Assembly (NCBI GenBank): GCA_016169945.1
Contig: JADLSH010000143.1
Span: 62,001 to 126,000, forward strand
Source: Trachythela sp. YZ-2020
Lineage: Eukaryota > Cnidaria > Anthozoa > Malacalcyonacea > Clavulariidae
Length of the DNA: 64,000 nucleotides
Direction: 5' to 3'
The position numbers were made by a program, and so were the translations under genes. Within the stretch, counting starts at the first letter, position 1; the number at the start of each line of letters is the position of its first letter. Shown one piece after another: positions 60,631 through 64,000 of this stretch. The notes under the pieces are model-generated. The model had not been told where the DNA came from, searched no databases, and saw only the letters and a program-made list of their open reading frames with translations.

Positions 60631-60828
60631 CCAACCCGAATGTTTATATGGATTGAAAATTGTGTGACGTAAACACTTCTAGGGTGAACAGTAGAAGGTG
60701 TTTGTGGATGGAATATATGAACGGAAACTTATTTACATTTTTTAGACCTAGCCAGGAGCAGTTGCGAAAAAATGCAACTTTAGGCCCTCTGGCAGGAATT
60801 TTGCATAAACTTTCAGCATTTCTCAATA

Positions 60829-60899
60829 GTCTAGCGGTACAGCTACCGACTACAACACATCTGTGTGACGCATGTACTCCTGAGTTCAATTCCTGGTGA
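60829..60899 (+). repeat. tRNA-like fragment (SINE head or pseudo-tRNA)
   Basis: GTCTAGCGGTACAGC resembles an A box and GAGTTCAATTCCTGG a B box, about 40 bp apart. The acceptor stem does not pair convincingly, so a functional tRNA is not claimed. Confidence 0.35.
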
Positions 60900-61462
60900 A
60901 GTCATTTTTTTCATAATTTTTTTCTTCCTTTGTAATAAGTCCTGAACTTTTCTTAAAAAAATACTCTATTTGTAACAAAATACTCAAACTTTTTAAACAG
61001 GTTAGGGATTATTGGGTCAGGCTATGCAGGCAAACGTGGATTTCTCGATTTATCTGATAGTATAAAAAGAAAAGCATATTAACACTACTATTCAAATTAA
61101 CTACAACTTGCGAAATATTACCATAAAAACCAAGTTTTCAACGTCTCTTTTCATAACTCTTTGCTTCCAAATCCAAAATTTTCACAACTTTAACTTTCCC
61201 CGGGGCTAATTAGCCGTACGGGTACTTGTTGCTAATATTTCATGGTAAAAAATCAGATAATTATTGCTAGTAAAATCTATATTTGTTAGATTTTAAGCTT
61301 TATTGCATTATATTATTGTGATTAACATTGTTTAGACTAACATAGAAACACTTTTATTACTTTTTTGTTCAGTTTTGAAAAGAACATAGAATTGAAACAG
61401 GTTCTTTTTCCGTAGAAGCCCAAAGTGATCAAGGAATGCGGTAACTGCCATGGGAAACTGTC

Positions 61463-63012
61463 ATGGCGGCTTGGAGATCACTTCGTCTTCAATGTTTTTA
61501 TAAATTTAAGCCCGGCATAACTCATCGTTCTTTTATTTTCCGACCATATCACGCCGTTATATTGAAGACTAACACATATTGTCACAGAGGAACATTTTTG
61601 AAGAGTCGTGAAGGAACAAATCTTTCAGGAAAACACTGTTTTTCGGAGAAGCCTGACGAACCACGCACCGTGTCTGTGGTAGTGTCCCGAGGACCTTTCC
61701 AGTGGATTTCAAATAAAATGAAACTTTTTATGGTGAATTCTTACTTTGATGCAGAATTTGATGAGGAAACGTTTCTTGAAGGCGCTAAACAGGTTGTTAT
61801 TCTGTTTAGTGTTTACCCTGCAAGCAGAGTGATCTCGAGAAAATGGAGGCTCTGCGGAACTAGTGTTGTTTTCATATTTTCCTAGAGTTGCCTGGGGGAA
61901 CCAATCTACTGTGCTATTCACTAAAACTTTGCACATCATTTCTTTCTTGTCCATAAATAAACCTCTTTTCTATGCTAGACATGTCTGACACAGGCCCTGT
62001 AGTTTCCATAACACCACCACTTCTGTTAGAAGTTTTGAATGAATAGTTTTGTGTCACAGGAGGCATGACAGCAAGGCAAGACACTATTTTTGTTAAGGCT
62101 ATTTATGAATTTTGTCTGAAGAATAAGCCATTTGTGATTTCCTATCAAACATGGACAAAATGTGCTACAGTTTTTGTATGAGTAAGACAGGTATCTAAAG
62201 TACCAGTGCTCAGTGGTTTCATTTCTACATGATGGCCTTTGCTTGAAATGTCAAGGTATTTTCTATAATTATCTGGAAGTTGATCTTTCAACCAAGCAGC
62301 ATGTAAATATCAGTTTTTCAAGTCTTGTACGTTTTCCAGGCTGTAATCACAGTGTCAGCTTTGGTGTCAGAAAGAAAATTCAATCAACTGCAGGGATTGT
62401 TGACTGATGAGGTATTGGATTATGTTATTACCATGCATGCTCGTCAATATAATAAAAGTGTACAATATCTATGACAATATATATAATTGCTACTTTTCAG
62501 GCAATTGAAAATTTGAAAGATGAAGTGAGTTTGTTGAATAACATTGAGTCGTATCGTATTACAATGGATGATATTCTTCAAACAAATATTCATGACATTG
62601 GTTTTCAATATGATAAAGCAGGTAACAACTGTGCCCAAGCTTTGTACATTTTTACATATCTGCAAGACTTATTTTTAAAACATATAATTGTAATATTTTC
62701 TGATGATTTTTGTAGAAAAAGGTAAAAAGTGGCTTCATGTCATGGTGTCGTACATATGTCAAGGTGAGAGAGTTGAGCAGAAAGAACTGGCCAATATAAC
62801 GTTTGTTAGAATTCCTTTACCACGCATCACAAGATACAGGTAATATGCAGGGATATTGTATGTTATGAAAACTTTTTAGTCTTTGCATTTTGTTCTTTAC
62901 CATATTAACATGATTATCTCCTTTTAGTTTTCGTAAAGAGTGCACATCAGGAGTGGAAGATGATTGGATAATTACCAAAGTAATAAACTTTAAACAAAAT
63001 ACAGCTAGATGA
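61463..63012 (+). CDS. MAIP1: m-AAA protease-interacting protein 1, mitochondrial
   Basis: Matrix protein that in mammals assists sorting and assembly of the mitochondrial calcium uniporter regulator EMRE with the m-AAA protease. Five exons, in phase, 243 residues: 61463-61792, 62340-62411, 62501-62621, 62716-62839, 62928-63012. The first exon starts with a basic, Arg/Ser-rich, acid-poor leader (a mitochondrial targeting peptide) and then an F-x-W segment before a membrane-associated helix. Family landmarks: Y-F-D-x-E-F-x-x-x-x-F-x-E-G-A-K-Q at the end of exon 1, the D-I...Y-D-x-x-x-K-G-x-K-W region, and a final block F-R-K-E-C-T-S-G-V-E-D-D-W-I-I that matches the vertebrate C-terminus (F-x-R-E-F-T-x-G-V-x-x-D-W). 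The start ATG fits the leader and sits in an ATGGCGGC context. Confidence 0.88.
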
Positions 63013-63589
63013 TGGAAAGAAGATTCACTGAACGTCATTTGAACTGTCAATTTTAGTATCATACAAACGGTGCGAAGATGGTGATTCCAGATTATCTGTG
63101 GCGAACATACAATGCTGATTGCATTGTTAATATCTGTCAATGGAAAGTTGAAACTCATCTATGTAACACTATAAAACTAGAGTCCAGTGGCATACCGAAC
63201 GTTTCCACTGAGGGGTACCCATTCTAAAATTTACCGATGATGCAGGGCAAAAAAGAGCAAAAATAGAAATGCAATGTTAGTTGCTAAGCTTCAGCCAGCG
63301 TGCAACATTACTAGTCAGTCACACATTTTGGTTGTTTGAAATTTTATAATTTACCGACCAAGTTACTTTCAAATTATATGTTTTAACCAATGAAGGTCAA
63401 TTTACCAACAGTTTTCTGAAATCAAAACCTTTCTTTTAAGTACTGCAAGAGTTTTATGTATTTATTTACAATCTTTGTCAAATAAGACAGGTTAGTCCCA
63501 CAGAGCTTGTTGCTCCATTACGGGCAACCATAACTAACAAGTACAAAACATTGTTTACAAATTAGTGACAACACATTTTTACAGAAAGA
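63013..63589. other. MAIP1 3' flank
   Basis: Presumed 3' UTR followed by the 3' untranslated part of a minus-strand LINE remnant (from about 63450). No gene. Confidence 0.5.
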
Positions 63590-63834
63590 CTAGACAAGGG
63601 ACGACACGAATGACATTTGAACGTCAATGTCATAAATTTGTTCTGCAATGTTCTGGTAATAACTGAACAGATGCGATTTGAATTGTCCAATAGATATATA
63701 AGGTTGACGTAGATGAGATGGTTGGCAGTTAAAAGTTCTTGGAGATATGCAATAAAAACTGTTTTGAAAAGTTAGCGTGTTGATATTTGGAACGTCTAAA
63801 GTTATTTGACTAGTTCCATTGTTTTGTCTGGTTA
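63590..63834 (-). mobile_element. LINE reverse transcriptase C-terminal remnant
   Basis: Minus-strand open frame of about 80 codons ending with TAG, containing N-x-L-T-F-Q-N-S-F, then S-I-G-Q-F-K-S-H-L-F-S-Y-Y and Y-D-I-D-V, the usual style of the end of a CR1/L2-like ORF2. 5'-truncated; the start is not visible. Confidence 0.5.
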
Positions 63835-64000
63835 ATAAACCAAATTAGCCTTCTCAGCGATCGGCGACAATCGACCTTACGCGATTTATAGTCATTAGAT
63901 TATTTTATTAAAACATTTCTAACAACTTGCTTTTGTAGAAGAACTGCAAAGTATACAGTCTGATACAAAAGCCTTTTAAAAAATGACAATTTTCACGCAA
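63835..64000. other. Window edge, nothing seen
   Basis: AT-rich sequence with no supportable feature. Confidence 0.4.

Larger units (their letters stand above)
60161..61462. promoter_or_regulatory. Head-to-head ARMC8/MAIP1 interval
   Basis: Should contain the missing ARMC8 first exon, both promoters, a TGTAACA repeat (60309-60630) and a tRNA-like fragment (60829-60899). On both strands I see no other coding exon. Confidence 0.45.

Noticed and set aside
60829..60899. Functional tRNA gene
   Set aside because: A- and B-box-like words exist but the acceptor and T stems do not pair well.

Overview
This is eukaryotic nuclear DNA from an early-branching invertebrate animal, most likely a cnidarian (anthozoan-like). 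The genes carry many GT-AG introns, the sequence looks AT-rich, and miniature foldback transposons and minisatellites fill the introns. All recognised proteins are animal orthologues. The species assignment is inference from gene content and repeat style; no marker in the window settles it.

Layout, left to right. (1) 71-2207 (+): last exon of an LGR-type glycoprotein-hormone-receptor-like GPCR; its leucine-rich-repeat exons lie off the left edge. (2) 3446-5683 (-): a two-exon PTTG1IP-like single-pass membrane protein with a PSI-like Cys module. (3) 7817-15456 (+): the most unusual region. It holds four single-exon genes in the order A1, A2, B1, B2. The A genes encode JAB/JAMM-domain proteins with a complete metal site of prokaryotic style (E35, H96, H98, S107, D110 in A1). 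The B genes look like degenerate JAB paralogues that keep the fold-defining stretches but have lost the Glu and both His residues, followed by long acidic tails. Both types are tandemly duplicated, A2 carries an in-frame stop before an otherwise open tail, and B2 has a precise 591-bp in-frame deletion. An active JAMM enzyme next to a JAMM pseudoenzyme recalls the MPN+/MPN- heterodimers of eukaryotes (Rpn11/Rpn8, CSN5/CSN6, BRCC36/Abraxas); this pairing is my main candidate for an undescribed system. (4) 15896-16848 (-): a LicD/fukutin-like transferase whose 3' end was copied into the B duplication.

(5) 17602-29077 (+): complete MTHFD1 (C1-tetrahydrofolate synthase), about 34 exons. (6) 32576-35925 (+): an EGLN/PHD HIF prolyl hydroxylase with all catalytic residues but only half of the MYND zinc finger. 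(7) 37222-49248 (+): RAB3GAP1, 27 exons, with several introns swollen by minisatellites and foldback elements. (8) 50669-53997 (+): DNAJB11/ERdj3. (9) 54806-60160 (-): ARMC8, lacking only its extreme N-terminus. (10) 61463-63012 (+): MAIP1. These are unlinked housekeeping functions: folate one-carbon metabolism, oxygen sensing, Rab regulation, ER folding, CTLH ubiquitin ligase and mitochondrial protease assembly. No operon logic applies outside the A/B cluster.

Repeats: a hairpin-plus-tail family is present in at least five copies, three of them bounded by 12-15-bp target-site duplications. Other families include an 8-bp-TSD hAT-like MITE, further foldback elements, LINE 3' remnants, and minisatellites with 17-, 22-, 62-, 74- and about 121-bp units. 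One minisatellite has copied an exon end together with its splice donor. No rRNA, convincing tRNA, CRISPR array or viral gene was seen.
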